In this document: positions 48,210 through 63,945 of the stretch, piece after piece | Layout: each line of letters begins with the position of its first letter | Position numbering within the stretch: the stretch's first letter is position 1 | From: Arthrobacter sp. zg-Y20 | GTDB taxonomy: Bacteria > Actinomycetota > Actinomycetes > Actinomycetales > Micrococcaceae | Assembly (NCBI RefSeq): GCF_030142075.1 | Contig: NZ_CP126241.1 | Coordinates: 2,728,001 to 2,792,000 of the forward strand | Direction: 5' to 3' | DNA length: 64,000 nucleotides | Position numbers and translations under genes: made by a program | Notes under the pieces: model-generated | What the model was told of the DNA's origin: nothing | Databases searched by the model: none | The model's input: the letters and a program-made list of their open reading frames with translations, nothing else

Positions 48210-49016
48210 CTAGATCCCTTCCAGGTACTGGGCGCCGAAGAAGTCCTTCAGCAGCTGCGCGGTTTGGGCCGGCTGTTCGGCCGGGACCAGGTGGGCGGCC
48301 TCGTTGACGACGGCGGCTGTGCCGTTGGTGACACGGTCCGCGATCAGGTCTGCAAACGAGGGCGGCGTGACGGCGTCTTCGGCGCCGGCGACGGCGAGCA
48401 CCGGCACCGTGATGTCCGGCAGGCGTTCGCGGACGTCGAAGTTGGCGAGAGCGGAGCAGCAGTAAGCGTAGGAGAACCGGTCTGCATCCTGCAGCGAGTG
48501 CAGCAGGGCTGCGGCGGCGGCTGGTTCGCGCTCCATGAAGCCGGGCGCGAACCAGCGCTGTGCGGACCCCGTGATTTGCGTGGGGGTGCCCTGGGCGCGC
48601 ACGGTGTCCGCACGCTCCTCCCAGCCCTCGGCGTCGCCAATCTTGGCACCCGAACACATCACGGCTAGCCCGTCGAACAGGTCGCCGTGGTCCAGGCCCA
48701 GCTGCAGTCCCACGGCGCCGCCCAGGGACACACCGGCGTAAAACACCGGGACGCCGGCGGCAATGTCCCCGGAACGGCGGGCACCGCGGACGAGGTCCGC
48801 GACGGCCGCCGCCAGGTCGTCGATGCTGAAGCCGTCCTCTGCGGCGGGGCTGGCGCCGTGGCCGGGAAGATCCCAGCCGATAACCGTAAAGGTGTCCAGG
48901 GCTGCTGCCGCCCGGTTCCATAGCGGCAGGGCTGCCGTTCCCAGCGAAGGCCCGGCGATCAGCACGGGAGCACCGGGCCCGGTGAGGCGGGTTGCCTTGA
49001 TGGCGGGGATGCTCAT
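48210..49016 (-). CDS. pcaD: 3-oxoadipate enol-lactonase
   Basis: Alpha/beta-hydrolase that opens 3-oxoadipate enol-lactone, 268 residues. The oxyanion-hole region is LIAGPSLGTAALPLW, the nucleophile elbow FYAGVSLGGAVGLQLGL, the acid Asp in AGAEDAVTPP and the catalytic His in NEAAHLVPAEQP. It overlaps the pcaB end by 4 bases. Its TAG stop is separated from the in-frame pcaC GTG by one codon (CCC). Confidence 0.94.
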   Translation of the reverse strand: MSIPAIKATRLTGPGAPVLIAGPSLGTAALPLWNRAAAALDTFTVIGWDLPGHGASPAAEDGFSIDDLAAAVADLVRGARRSGDIAAGVPVFYAGVSLGGAVGLQLGLDHGDLFDGLAVMCSGAKIGDAEGWEERADTVRAQGTPTQITGSAQRWFAPGFMEREPAAAAALLHSLQDADRFSYAYCCSALANFDVRERLPDITVPVLAVAGAEDAVTPPSFADLIADRVTNGTAAVVNEAAHLVPAEQPAQTAQLLKDFFGAQYLEGI

Positions 49017-50449
49017 GCGCTCGGCTTTCCGGGGTAGGCGGCGGTGATCCGTTCAATCAGCGCTGCCGCCTCCCCAAGGTATTGGGCGGGGTCGAGGAGG
49101 GACAACAGGTCCGCGTCGGAGAGCACCTGCACCGGCACGACGCCGCGCAGCAGCTTTTCGAAGGGCTCCCCGGAGCTGAGCGAGGCGGCAACTGCCTCGG
49201 AGATCATCTCCTTGCCGCTTCCCGGCATGCCGTTGCGCTCCATGTGGTCATCGAGCAGCGGCGCCGCAACGGCCATGATCTTCTCGCTGACCACCAGGGG
49301 CCCGGCACTGTCCAGGTTCCGAGCCAGCGCCCCGGTGTGCACCTGCAGCCCCTCGGCCAGTTCAGCCAGGTGGGCGGCCGCTCCCCCGGCCAGGCGCAGC
49401 ATGGAGCGCAGGGCCTGCCACTCCACGTGCCAGGACCCGCTGGGACGCTCGTCGTCTGCTGCCGCCGCGGCGGCCTGCAGCTGCACCCCGTGGCCAGGCG
49501 CGGCCAGCGCGGCGCTGCGGATCAGGACGGACAGGACCGGGTTCTGCTTCTGCGGCATGGCCGAGGAACCGCCGCGCCCGGCGGCACGGGGTTCGGATAC
49601 CTCGCCGATCTCGGGGCGGCTGAGCAGCAGGACGTCGTTGGCCATTTTCCCGGCGGCAGCGGTGAAGTCCTGCAGGGCGTTGCCCAGGGCGGTGACGGGA
49701 AGCCGGTTGGTCTGCCACGGCGCCACGGGGTGGGACAGCCCGAGCGCGTCAGCAAGGCGTTCGGTGAGGTCGAAACTGCTGATCCGTCCACCTTCGGGCT
49801 GTGCGCCGGCAGCCGCCGTGGTGAGGGCAGCGAGGGTACCCGAGGCACCGCCCCACTGCAGGGGCAGGGCAGCGGCCGCGGTGCGCAGGTTCGTGGTGGC
49901 CTGCCCGACGCCGTGCAGCCACTGGGCGGCGCGCAGGCCGAAGGTTGACGGCGTCGAATGCTGGGTCAGGGTCCGGGCCACGCACAGCGTTGCGGCATGC
50001 TCCCGGGCCAGGTTTCCCAGCCCTGCGGCGGCGCGGTCCGCGTCGGCCGCAATGACGTCCAGTGCGCGGCGGGACATCAGCATCAGCGCGGTGTCCATAA
50101 CGTCCTGGCTGGTGGCGCCGCGGTGGACTGCGGCGGCCGCTGCAGCTCCCCCCGGCCCGGACCGCACCCGTGCGCGCAGGTCGGCCAGCAGCGGTATTAC
50201 CGGGTTCCCGCCGCCCTGGGCACGCACGGCCAGGGACGCGGCGTCGTACTGGGACGCGTCACTTGCCTCGGCCACCGCTTCGGGAGCGGAGGGGCCGGCC
50301 CGGCCGGCGGCGGCCAGCACCCGCACCCATTCCAGTTCAACATCCAGGAGGGTTTGGAGCAGCTGCCGGTCTCCGGTCAGCTCCGCCGCGGGCGTCCCTG
50401 CCCAGACCGGCGCGAGCAGCCCGTAGTCGGCGCTCTGTGCAGCATCCAT
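49013..50449 (-). CDS. pcaB: 3-carboxy-cis,cis-muconate cycloisomerase
   Basis: Fumarase/aspartase-superfamily enzyme that lactonises 3-carboxymuconate, 478 residues. Superfamily blocks: VHRGATSQDVMDTALMLM, LTQHSTPSTFGLRAAQW and the mobile signature loop GGSSAMPQKQNPVLS. PcaB is usually about 450 residues. It lies 2 bases after pcaG and overlaps pcaD, so translation is coupled through the cluster. Confidence 0.94.
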   Translation of the reverse strand: MDAAQSADYGLLAPVWAGTPAAELTGDRQLLQTLLDVELEWVRVLAAAGRAGPSAPEAVAEASDASQYDAASLAVRAQGGGNPVIPLLADLRARVRSGPGGAAAAAAVHRGATSQDVMDTALMLMSRRALDVIAADADRAAAGLGNLAREHAATLCVARTLTQHSTPSTFGLRAAQWLHGVGQATTNLRTAAAALPLQWGGASGTLAALTTAAAGAQPEGGRISSFDLTERLADALGLSHPVAPWQTNRLPVTALGNALQDFTAAAGKMANDVLLLSRPEIGEVSEPRAAGRGGSSAMPQKQNPVLSVLIRSAALAAPGHGVQLQAAAAAADDERPSGSWHVEWQALRSMLRLAGGAAAHLAELAEGLQVHTGALARNLDSAGPLVVSEKIMAVAAPLLDDHMERNGMPGSGKEMISEAVAASLSSGEPFEKLLRGVVPVQVLSDADLLSLLDPAQYLGEAAALIERITAAYPGKPSA

Positions 50450-50451
50450 GC

Positions 50452-51018
50452 CTAGGCTCCCGGGTAGGTCAGGAAAACGGTTTCATTCTCGCCCTGGAGG
50501 CTGACGTCCCAGCGCAGCCCGCCGTCCGCTTCACGGGTGGCAATGAGCGTACGCCGGCGCTCCTCGGGGAGCGAGGACAGCAGGGAGTCGCGGGCCAGGG
50601 CCGCTTCATCGTCCGGCAGGTACATCCGCGTGTGCAGCTTGTTCAGAAGGCCGCGGGCAAAAATGACAACGGAAATAAAGGGCGCGGAGCCTGTCTCGGC
50701 AGGACCGGGATTCACCGTGGTGAATGTGTAGTTTCCGGCATTGTCCACCGCCGTGCGTCCCCAGCCGGTGAAGGTGTACCCGTCACGGACGAGCGAACCT
50801 GCGCGCTGCGCAATGTTGCCCGCGGCGTCGGCCTGCCAGATTTCCAGCAGGGCGTCGGGAACGGGGTCCCCTGCGCCGTCCGTGACCGTGCCCTGCAGCC
50901 GCACACTGCCGGGCATGCCCGGCGCCGCCAGCTGGTTGTCCTTCTCGAAAGGGAGGGCGTAGCCGTAGAACGGCCCGATAGTCTGCCCGGGCGTGGCCGT
51001 CAGCTTCTGCTCGCTCAT
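50452..51018 (-). CDS. pcaG: Protocatechuate 3,4-dioxygenase alpha subunit
   Basis: Non-catalytic alpha subunit of the intradiol ring-cleaving dioxygenase, 188 residues from the ATG at 51018 (MSEQKLTATPGQTIGPFYGY). PVPDALLEIWQADAAGNIAQ and FTTVNPGPAETGSAPFISVV match the intradiol fold, and no full set of Fe ligands is present, as expected for alpha. The ATG overlaps the pcaH stop by 4 bases. Confidence 0.95.
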   Translation of the reverse strand: MSEQKLTATPGQTIGPFYGYALPFEKDNQLAAPGMPGSVRLQGTVTDGAGDPVPDALLEIWQADAAGNIAQRAGSLVRDGYTFTGWGRTAVDNAGNYTFTTVNPGPAETGSAPFISVVIFARGLLNKLHTRMYLPDDEAALARDSLLSSLPEERRRTLIATREADGGLRWDVSLQGENETVFLTYPGA

Positions 51019-51842
51019 GGTTGTGCATCCTCGTCTTCCATCCACGTGCGGTTGCTGCCGCTGAGCACAATGTCCCAGTTATAGCCGGTAGCCCATTCGT
51101 GGGCGGTGATGTTGTGGTCATACGTTGCCACCAGCCGGTCCCGGGCCAACTGGTCGGTAATGGACTGGTAGATCGGGTCCAGCGCAAAGAGCGGATCGCC
51201 GGGGAAGTACATTTGGGTAATCATCCGCTGGGTGAAGTCGGTGCCGAAGAGCGAGAAATGGATGTGCGCCGGCCGCCAGGCGTTGTGGTGGTTTTTCCAC
51301 GGGTAAGGTCCGGGCTTGATGGTGGTGAACTCGTAGAACCCGTCATCCGTGGTGAGGCAGCGGCCCACACCGGTGAAGTTCGGATCCAGCGGCGCCGGGT
51401 GCTGGTCCCGTTTGTGGATGTAGCGCCCGGCGGAGTTGGCCTGCCATATTTCCACCAGCTGGTTCCGCACCGGCCGGCCGTCGCCGTCGAGGATGCGGCC
51501 GCGCACGATGATCCGCTCCCCCATGGGCTCGCCGTTGTGCTGGATGGTCAGGTCACTCTCCAGCGCGTGGACGTCCTGGTGCCCGAAGGCCGGGGACCAC
51601 AGTTCAATGGTTTCCGGATCCACATGGCGGGGATCCTTGGTGGGGTGGCGCAGGAGGGAACTGCGGTAGGGAGAGAAGTCCACGCGGGGTTGGGTTTCCT
51701 CCGCGGCGCCGTCGTCCAGCGTTTTGCCGTAGGCCGCGTGGATACTGCCGATCTCGGCCGAGATTTGGTCCTGGGTGGCCTCTGCAGCGTCCGGTTTTTC
51801 AACGACATGGCTGTTCGAGAAAAGATCCTCTTCCATTTCCAT
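51015..51842 (-). CDS. pcaH: Protocatechuate 3,4-dioxygenase beta subunit
   Basis: Catalytic Fe(III) subunit that cleaves protocatechuate to 3-carboxy-cis,cis-muconate, 275 residues from the ATG at 51842. Fe ligands are visible: Tyr in AGRYIHKRDQH, Tyr in IKPGPYPWKNHH and two His in WRPAHIHFSLFG. An N-terminal segment of about 60 residues precedes the catalytic core. First gene of the pcaHGBDCFIJ operon; AAAGGAAAACC precedes the ATG. A palindromic operator candidate lies about 100 bases upstream. Confidence 0.96.
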   Translation of the reverse strand: MEMEEDLFSNSHVVEKPDAAEATQDQISAEIGSIHAAYGKTLDDGAAEETQPRVDFSPYRSSLLRHPTKDPRHVDPETIELWSPAFGHQDVHALESDLTIQHNGEPMGERIIVRGRILDGDGRPVRNQLVEIWQANSAGRYIHKRDQHPAPLDPNFTGVGRCLTTDDGFYEFTTIKPGPYPWKNHHNAWRPAHIHFSLFGTDFTQRMITQMYFPGDPLFALDPIYQSITDQLARDRLVATYDHNITAHEWATGYNWDIVLSGSNRTWMEDEDAQP

Positions 51843-51943
51843 GGTTTTCCTTTCGGTGGAACGCACCGTCGCGCTCCGGCTATTCTCCAAGCATCCACGT
51901 GGTGGGGACCACACTACACTGTCTGTTCACTTCAAGTACAGGT

Positions 51944-51958
51944 GTTCGCAATGCGAAC
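51944..51958. promoter_or_regulatory. Candidate IclR-type operator upstream of pcaH
   Basis: GTTCGCA, A, TGCGAAC: a perfect 7-base inverted repeat around one base. It lies between the pobA stop (51962) and pcaH. IclR-family pca and pob regulators bind similar short palindromes, and the cluster encodes an IclR regulator. Confidence 0.6.
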
Positions 51959-51961
51959 GGG

Positions 51962-53158
51962 TTAGGCGTTGGGCCAGCCGGTGTACGCCTCGGCGAGATA
52001 GGCGCTGCCGTGCCGGGAGCCGACGACGCCGCCCAGTTCACCCAGCGCACGCTTGCGTTCGAACGGGCCGGCGTCAGCCCGCGTGTGCAGCATGGACGTC
52101 ATCCAGTAGCTGAAGTTCTGCGCCCGCCATACCCGCTGCAAGGCCTTGTCACTGTAGCCCTCCAGCAGATCCCGCGAGCCGGTTGCGTAGAAGGAATCGA
52201 CGGCTTCGAAGAGGACCCGGACATCGGCCAGGGCCAGGTTAAGCCCCTTGGCACCGGTGGGCGGGACAGTGTGTCCGGCGTCGCCGGCAAGGAACAGGTT
52301 CCCGTACCGCAGCGGTTCGCAGACGTAGCTGCGGAACTTCAGCACGGACTTGTCGAAAATGGATCCGCGCTGCAGCCCAAAACCGTCCGGGCCGTCTACC
52401 CGGGCCTGCAGTTCATCCCAGATCTGCTCTTCGCTCCATGCCGCCGGATCCTCGTCCGGATCACACTGGAAATACATCCGCTGCACGGTGTCCGAACGCT
52501 GGCTGATCAACGCGAACCCGCGGTCGGAGTTGGCATAGACCAGCTCCGGGGCGCTGGGCGGAGCAGCGGTAAGGATTCCGAACCAGGCGAAGGGGTACTC
52601 GATGAAGTTGTCCGTGCGTGCCTCGGCGGGAATGGAGCGCCTGCAGATCCCGCCGGAGCCGTCGGAGCCAACCAGGATGTCGCAGTGGATCTCGTACCCG
52701 GTCCCCGCCGCATCGGTGAAGCGGATCTTGGGGACGTCCGTGGCCAGGTCCGCCACGGCGGTGTCAGAGACGCCGTACCGGACGTCGCCGTTGTCCCGGG
52801 CCCGGGCCGCCGCCAGGTCGGTGAAGACCTCGTTCTGCGGGTACAGCCAGACGGACTCCCCCACCAGGTCCTCGAAGTCGAGGCGGTGGCTTTCGCCGCC
52901 GAAGCGCAGGTCGATGCCCTCGTGCCGGGTGCCCTTATCCAGGACCCCGCTGCCCACGCCCGTCTCGGTAAGCATCCGGACGCTGCCGTGTTCCAGGATG
53001 CCGGCCCGGTGGGTGGTGCGGATGGTTTCGTGGTCCCGTTTGTCCACCACTATGGAGCCGATGCCGGAGGTGGAGAGCAGATGCGAGAGCATCAGCCCGG
53101 CCGGGCCTGCGCCCACTATGCCGACCTGCGTCTTGAGGATAGTGCGCCCTGCGCCCAT
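51962..53158 (-). CDS. pobA: 4-hydroxybenzoate 3-monooxygenase
   Basis: FAD-dependent hydroxylase making protocatechuate from 4-hydroxybenzoate, 398 residues (family about 394). The FAD site is GIVGAGPAGLMLSHLLSTSG, the DG motif is in CDILVGSDGSGGICRRSIP and the second FAD motif is NLFLAGDAGHTVPPTGAKGL, all as in PobA. GGGAG lies 6 bases before the ATG. It is upstream of pcaH on the same strand with 119 bases between, so it feeds the pca pathway but can have its own control; an 11-base inverted repeat (53217-53241) lies in its upstream region. Confidence 0.96.
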   Translation of the reverse strand: MGAGRTILKTQVGIVGAGPAGLMLSHLLSTSGIGSIVVDKRDHETIRTTHRAGILEHGSVRMLTETGVGSGVLDKGTRHEGIDLRFGGESHRLDFEDLVGESVWLYPQNEVFTDLAAARARDNGDVRYGVSDTAVADLATDVPKIRFTDAAGTGYEIHCDILVGSDGSGGICRRSIPAEARTDNFIEYPFAWFGILTAAPPSAPELVYANSDRGFALISQRSDTVQRMYFQCDPDEDPAAWSEEQIWDELQARVDGPDGFGLQRGSIFDKSVLKFRSYVCEPLRYGNLFLAGDAGHTVPPTGAKGLNLALADVRVLFEAVDSFYATGSRDLLEGYSDKALQRVWRAQNFSYWMTSMLHTRADAGPFERKRALGELGGVVGSRHGSAYLAEAYTGWPNA

Positions 53159-53216
53159 TGATTACTCCCTTGGAATCTTGTAGCGGACACTACCTCCAAG
53201 TGTGGCTGCGGGCACA

Positions 53217-53241
53217 CGGGAGAGCCAAAGTGGCTCCCCCG
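53217..53241. repeat. Inverted repeat upstream of pobA
   Basis: The 11-base arms 53217-53227 and 53231-53241 (CGGGAGAGCCA, AAG, TGGCTCCCCCG) pair with one mismatch. It lies 60-80 bases upstream of pobA and 25 bases downstream of the rpoC terminator. Either an operator or a second terminator. Confidence 0.5.
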
Positions 53242-53265
53242 TACAGCGCAGCTCCGGGTTAAACG

Positions 53266-53303
53266 CGGCAGGTCCCGCACCCTTGAGGGTGCGGGACCTG
53301 CCG
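53266..53303 (-). terminator. rpoBC terminator
   Basis: A perfect 17-base stem, 53266-53282 with 53287-53303, and a 4-base loop, starting 17 bases after the rpoC stop on the minus strand. The following T stretch is short (GTTT). The position and stem strength make it a convincing end of the rpoBC transcript. Confidence 0.75.
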
Positions 53304-53319
53304 TTAGTGCGCGCTTTCC

Positions 53320-57210
<3,891 letters not shown>

Positions 57211-57285
57211 GGGTCCCTGTTCTCTCTTGTTCTCTAAATCTGAATGTCTCGGGTGCGGAAAAGACTGAAGGTGACCCACCCTGCG

Positions 57286-57378
57286 TCCGCCGGACGGTTC
57301 GGGTTAGGCGGCTTTAATATTCCTGCAAGCTCTGCGAGCAAGGAATTTCGTTGCCGCCGTTCCGAACCGCCCGACGGA
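57286..57378 (-). repeat. Long imperfect stem-loop in the rpoB-rpoC spacer
   Basis: The outer arms 57286-57302 and 57362-57378 pair at 15 of 17 positions. The loop contains a smaller hairpin (ATTCCTGC with GCAAGGAAT). It lies between the rpoB stop (57399) and the rpoC start (57210). Confidence 0.6.
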
Positions 57379-57398
57379 CTCCCGGGCGGATCTACCAG

Positions 57399-60899
<3,501 letters not shown>

Positions 60900-61083
60900 G
60901 AGGGATCCTTCCACAGACCTTCAGGCGTGTTTCGCGCTTCCTCCCCTGCACTGCACGGACCGAGTCCGTGTGCGTCCCGGTGTCCGGCAAAGGGCACATC
61001 CGAGGGTTACGGATACTGCCCGGCACGGAACATAGCCCACCGCTATATGAAGGCTGAAGGTTAACAGGAGGAAGCAAATATCC

Positions 61084-61113
61084 ACTATAGGGCATTATGG
61101 GCATACAAGTCTA
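61084..61113 (-). promoter_or_regulatory. Candidate rpoBC promoter
   Basis: On the minus strand TAGACT (61108-61113), 18 bases, TATAGT (61084-61089). The -10 matches 5 of 6 consensus positions. The predicted start near 61077 gives a leader of about 180 bases. Confidence 0.45.
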
Positions 61114-61272
61114 CCCGGTTTCGTCAAGCCTGCTGCACTCAACCCGCGTCGGATGGCACCGGGAGCGCAATCCCGGCTGCAACCTCGCGTAGGACCCCGC
61201 TTAGGATCCCGTGTATTCGGGGAGTAACAGGCAATAACCGTCCGGAACAGACCAATAGCAATCCAACAACAG

Positions 61273-61314
61273 TCGGTAACCGACAATCGGTAACAGACAA
61301 TCGGTAACAGACAA
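61273..61314. repeat. Three tandem 14-base repeats upstream of rpoB
   Basis: The units 61273-61286, 61287-61300 and 61301-61314 read TCGGTAACCGACAA, then TCGGTAACAGACAA twice. They differ at one base. They lie about 160-200 bases upstream of the rpoB -35 candidate. Confidence 0.85.
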
Positions 61315-61524
61315 GACACCGGCGCACCGTTCACGCATCGGATACAGATACCTTACCGCAAGATTCCCCGAATGTGGTGGCCGGGGGTGCCTCCCGGCGC
61401 ACCGGGGCGCCCGCCGGCCCAGGCGGGCGCCTAACCGTGTGAGATCCCTCTCCCCGGCCCGGCGGTTGGCGTACCCTTGATCCAGCATTCGATGACGAAT
61501 ACAACACAAAGGACTGAACCAGCC

Positions 61525-62745
61525 ATGAGCAACTCCGCAGCCCCCGGGGCAGCAGCCGTGACCGAAGTGGTAATCGTTGGTGGAGCGCGCACCCCGCAGG
61601 GCCGGCTCAACGGCCAGCTTGCCCCCTTTACCGCCGTTGAACTGGGCGCCTTCGCCATCGCCGGCGCGCTGGAGAAGTCCGGCGTCCCTGCTGCGGATGT
61701 AGACAGCGTCATCATGGGCCACGTGGTCCAGGCCGGCTGCGGGCAGAACCCTGCCCGCCAGTCCTCGATCAAGGCGGGCATCAGCTGGGACGTTCCCGCC
61801 GTTACCGTGAACAAGGTCTGCCTCTCCGGCCTGGCCGCCGTCATCGATGCCGCACGCCTGATCCGCGGCGGGGAGGCCACCGTTGTGGTGGCCGGCGGCC
61901 AGGAATCCATGTCCCGCGGCCCGCACCTGCTGCCCGGTGCCCGGCAGGGCTGGAATTACGGGAACATTTCCGCGCTTGACTCCGTGGCCCACGACGGCCT
62001 GACCGATGCCTTCGACAACGACTCCATGGGAATCTCCACGGAGCGGGGCAACACCAAACTGGCGATTAAGCGGCTGGAACAGGACGAAGTGGCCGCGGCC
62101 TCGCACCAACGGGCGGCGGCGGCCATGGAAGCGGGGATCTTCGACGCCGAGATCGTCCCCGTCACCGTTCCGCAGCGCAAGGGCGAGCCGCTGGTGCTGA
62201 CACTCGATGAAGGCGTACGCCCCGCCACCACCGTGGACACCCTCGCGAACCTGCGCCCGGCCTTCGACCCGGAGGGAACCATTACGGCCGGCAACTCCTC
62301 ACCGCTTTCCGACGGCGCAGCGGCCCTGGTCCTAGCCACCCGCGGCTACGCCGAGGCGAACGGTTTGGAAATCCTCGCCTCCGTTGGACTGCCCGGCCAG
62401 GTCGCCGGTCCGGACAACACCCTGCATTCACAGCCGTCCAATGCACTTTCCGCCGCGCTCGAACGGGCCGGATGGAGCGTCTCGGACCTGGACTTCATCG
62501 AGATCAACGAAGCCTTCGGCGCTGTGGCCGTTCAGTCCCTGAATGAACTGGGCATGGACCTGGAACAGTGCAATCTGCACGGCGGGGCAATTGCCCTGGG
62601 CCACCCGATCGGGGCGTCCGGTGCCCGGCTGGCCCTGACCGCCGCACACGAGCTGTTCCGGCGCGGTTCCGGCCGGGCCGGCGTCGCACTGTGCGGCGGC
62701 GGCGGGCAGGGTGAAGCCCTCCTGCTGTTCCGCGAAGAATCCTAG
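61525..62745 (+). CDS. Acetyl-CoA C-acetyltransferase (thiolase II)
   Basis: Biosynthetic-type thiolase of 406 residues from the ATG at 61525 (MSNSAAPGAAAVTEVVIVGG). Catalytic Cys in NKVCLSGLAAVIDAARLI, His in GGAIALGHPIGASGARL and Cys in VALCGGGGQGEALL; NEAFGAVAVQSL is also conserved. It condenses or cleaves acetoacetyl-CoA; substrate preference cannot be read from sequence. It is distinct from pcaF: the opening is RTPQGRLNGQL rather than RTPFGKFGG. It stands alone, divergent from rpoB, and its stop overlaps the stop of the convergent transporter gene. Confidence 0.92.
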   Translation: MSNSAAPGAAAVTEVVIVGGARTPQGRLNGQLAPFTAVELGAFAIAGALEKSGVPAADVDSVIMGHVVQAGCGQNPARQSSIKAGISWDVPAVTVNKVCLSGLAAVIDAARLIRGGEATVVVAGGQESMSRGPHLLPGARQGWNYGNISALDSVAHDGLTDAFDNDSMGISTERGNTKLAIKRLEQDEVAAASHQRAAAAMEAGIFDAEIVPVTVPQRKGEPLVLTLDEGVRPATTVDTLANLRPAFDPEGTITAGNSSPLSDGAAALVLATRGYAEANGLEILASVGLPGQVAGPDNTLHSQPSNALSAALERAGWSVSDLDFIEINEAFGAVAVQSLNELGMDLEQCNLHGGAIALGHPIGASGARLALTAAHELFRRGSGRAGVALCGGGGQGEALLLFREES

Positions 62746-63896
62746 GCCGCCAGCGACAGGGCCGCCGTCGCCGCCGTCACGGTGACGACGGCGGCAACTG
62801 AGCTCGCTGCAATAAAACGGCCCCAGCGTACGGCCACCCCCATGGAGCGCATCCGGTCATACCAGAGCAGGGTCGCGAGGGAACCCCAGGGCGTCACGAT
62901 CGCCCCCATATTGACCCCCACCAGCAGCGCGGCGAGGCGGACGGGAGTGTCCGCCGCCGGTTCCAGCGCAAGGTAGGCCGGGAGGTTGTTCACCGCGTTG
63001 GACGCAACGGCACCCGCACCGGCCAGCTGCAGCAGATCGCCAAAGCCTTCCCCCGAGCCCGCGGCCTGCGCCAGCAGGGTGGCCAGCCCGTGGCTGTGGG
63101 CCGTCTGGACCAGGACGAACAGGCTCACGGCCAGGACCACCGGCATCACCGGAACCATGTCCCAGGCAAACGCGCTCCGCTGCCGGACCAGGAATCCCGC
63201 GGCCAGGATGATGGCCGCGGCGGAGGCAGGAATGGCTACGTGGATGCCGCTGACGAGAGCCGGCAGCAGCAGGGCCACTACTGCCCCGCTCAGCACGAGA
63301 AGCCCGCGGTCCGGCACCGTAACCGGCTCGGACGGGCCCGTGTACCTGCCGCGCAGGAAGCGCCGGAAGGCAAGCCACAGGAGCGCCGCGGGCACCAGGA
63401 TGCCGGCGGCCGCCGGAGCCCAGACGGTCGCCGCGTATTCGAGGGGGTGCAGATCGGCCTTTTCCTGGGCCAGCAGGTTGGTGAGGTTCGAAACGGGCAG
63501 CAGCATGGACGCGGTGTTGGCCAGCCAGACCGTGCTGAGCGCGAAAACAATGGGAGGGAGCCTGGCCTCCACAGCCAGCGCCACGACCAGCGGAGTGATC
63601 AGCACAACGGCTGTGTCCAATGAGAGGAAGATGCTGGAGGCCGAGGTCAGGCCCAGGACCAGCACCCACAGGGCAAAGGTCCGGCCGCGCCCCAGCCGGG
63701 CAGTGAACCGGGTCAGCACCCGGAAGAGTCCTGCGGCGTCAGCAAGGTAGCTCACGACGGTCGCCGCCGTCACGAACACCATGATGGGACCGATACGGCC
63801 CATCAGCGCGCTGAACTCGGCAGGCGGCAACGCTCCGCTGAGCACACACGCCGCCGCGGCCGCTGCCAGCGGTCCCAGGATCAGTAGCTGCCGCAT
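62742..63896 (-). CDS. ArsB/SLC13-type (ion transporter superfamily) membrane transporter
   Basis: A 384-residue protein with about ten to eleven membrane helices, starting MRQLLILGPLAAAAAACVLS at 63896. The motifs LSLDTAVVLITPLVVALAVE, NTASMLLPVSNLTNLLAQEK and GANAVASN-like SNAVNNLPAYLALEP, followed by GVNMGAIVTPWGSLATLLWY, place it in the ArsB/NhaD/SLC13 transporter group. Arsenite/antimonite efflux is one possibility, but no arsR or arsC is visible, so the substrate is open. Extension to the ATG at 63959 would add 21 residues without an SD. The stop codons of this gene and the thiolase share CTAG. Confidence 0.85.
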   Translation of the reverse strand: MRQLLILGPLAAAAAACVLSGALPPAEFSALMGRIGPIMVFVTAATVVSYLADAAGLFRVLTRFTARLGRGRTFALWVLVLGLTSASSIFLSLDTAVVLITPLVVALAVEARLPPIVFALSTVWLANTASMLLPVSNLTNLLAQEKADLHPLEYAATVWAPAAAGILVPAALLWLAFRRFLRGRYTGPSEPVTVPDRGLLVLSGAVVALLLPALVSGIHVAIPASAAAIILAAGFLVRQRSAFAWDMVPVMPVVLAVSLFVLVQTAHSHGLATLLAQAAGSGEGFGDLLQLAGAGAVASNAVNNLPAYLALEPAADTPVRLAALLVGVNMGAIVTPWGSLATLLWYDRMRSMGVAVRWGRFIAASSVAAVVTVTAATAALSLAA

Positions 63897-63945
63897 TGGT
63901 AAGTGGTTCCCTTGCTTCGTGCCGCTTCCCGCGGCTGCTGGTAGG

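Larger units (their letters stand above)
60900..61524. other. Divergent region between rpoB and the acetyl-CoA acetyltransferase, 625 bases
   Basis: No gene supported; short ORFs here have no recognisable features. From the rpoB side: a leader of about 180 bases, a promoter candidate (61084-61113), then a 14-base tandem triplicate (61273-61314). The section 61315-61524 should carry the thiolase promoter; TTGGCG at 61466-61471 is the only hint of a -35. AAAGGA lies upstream of the ATG at 61525. Confidence 0.5.

Noticed and set aside
62742-63896. Arsenic resistance operon
   Set aside because: Only the transporter is present; no arsR, arsC or acr gene lies next to it in the window, so arsenic was kept only as a possibility.
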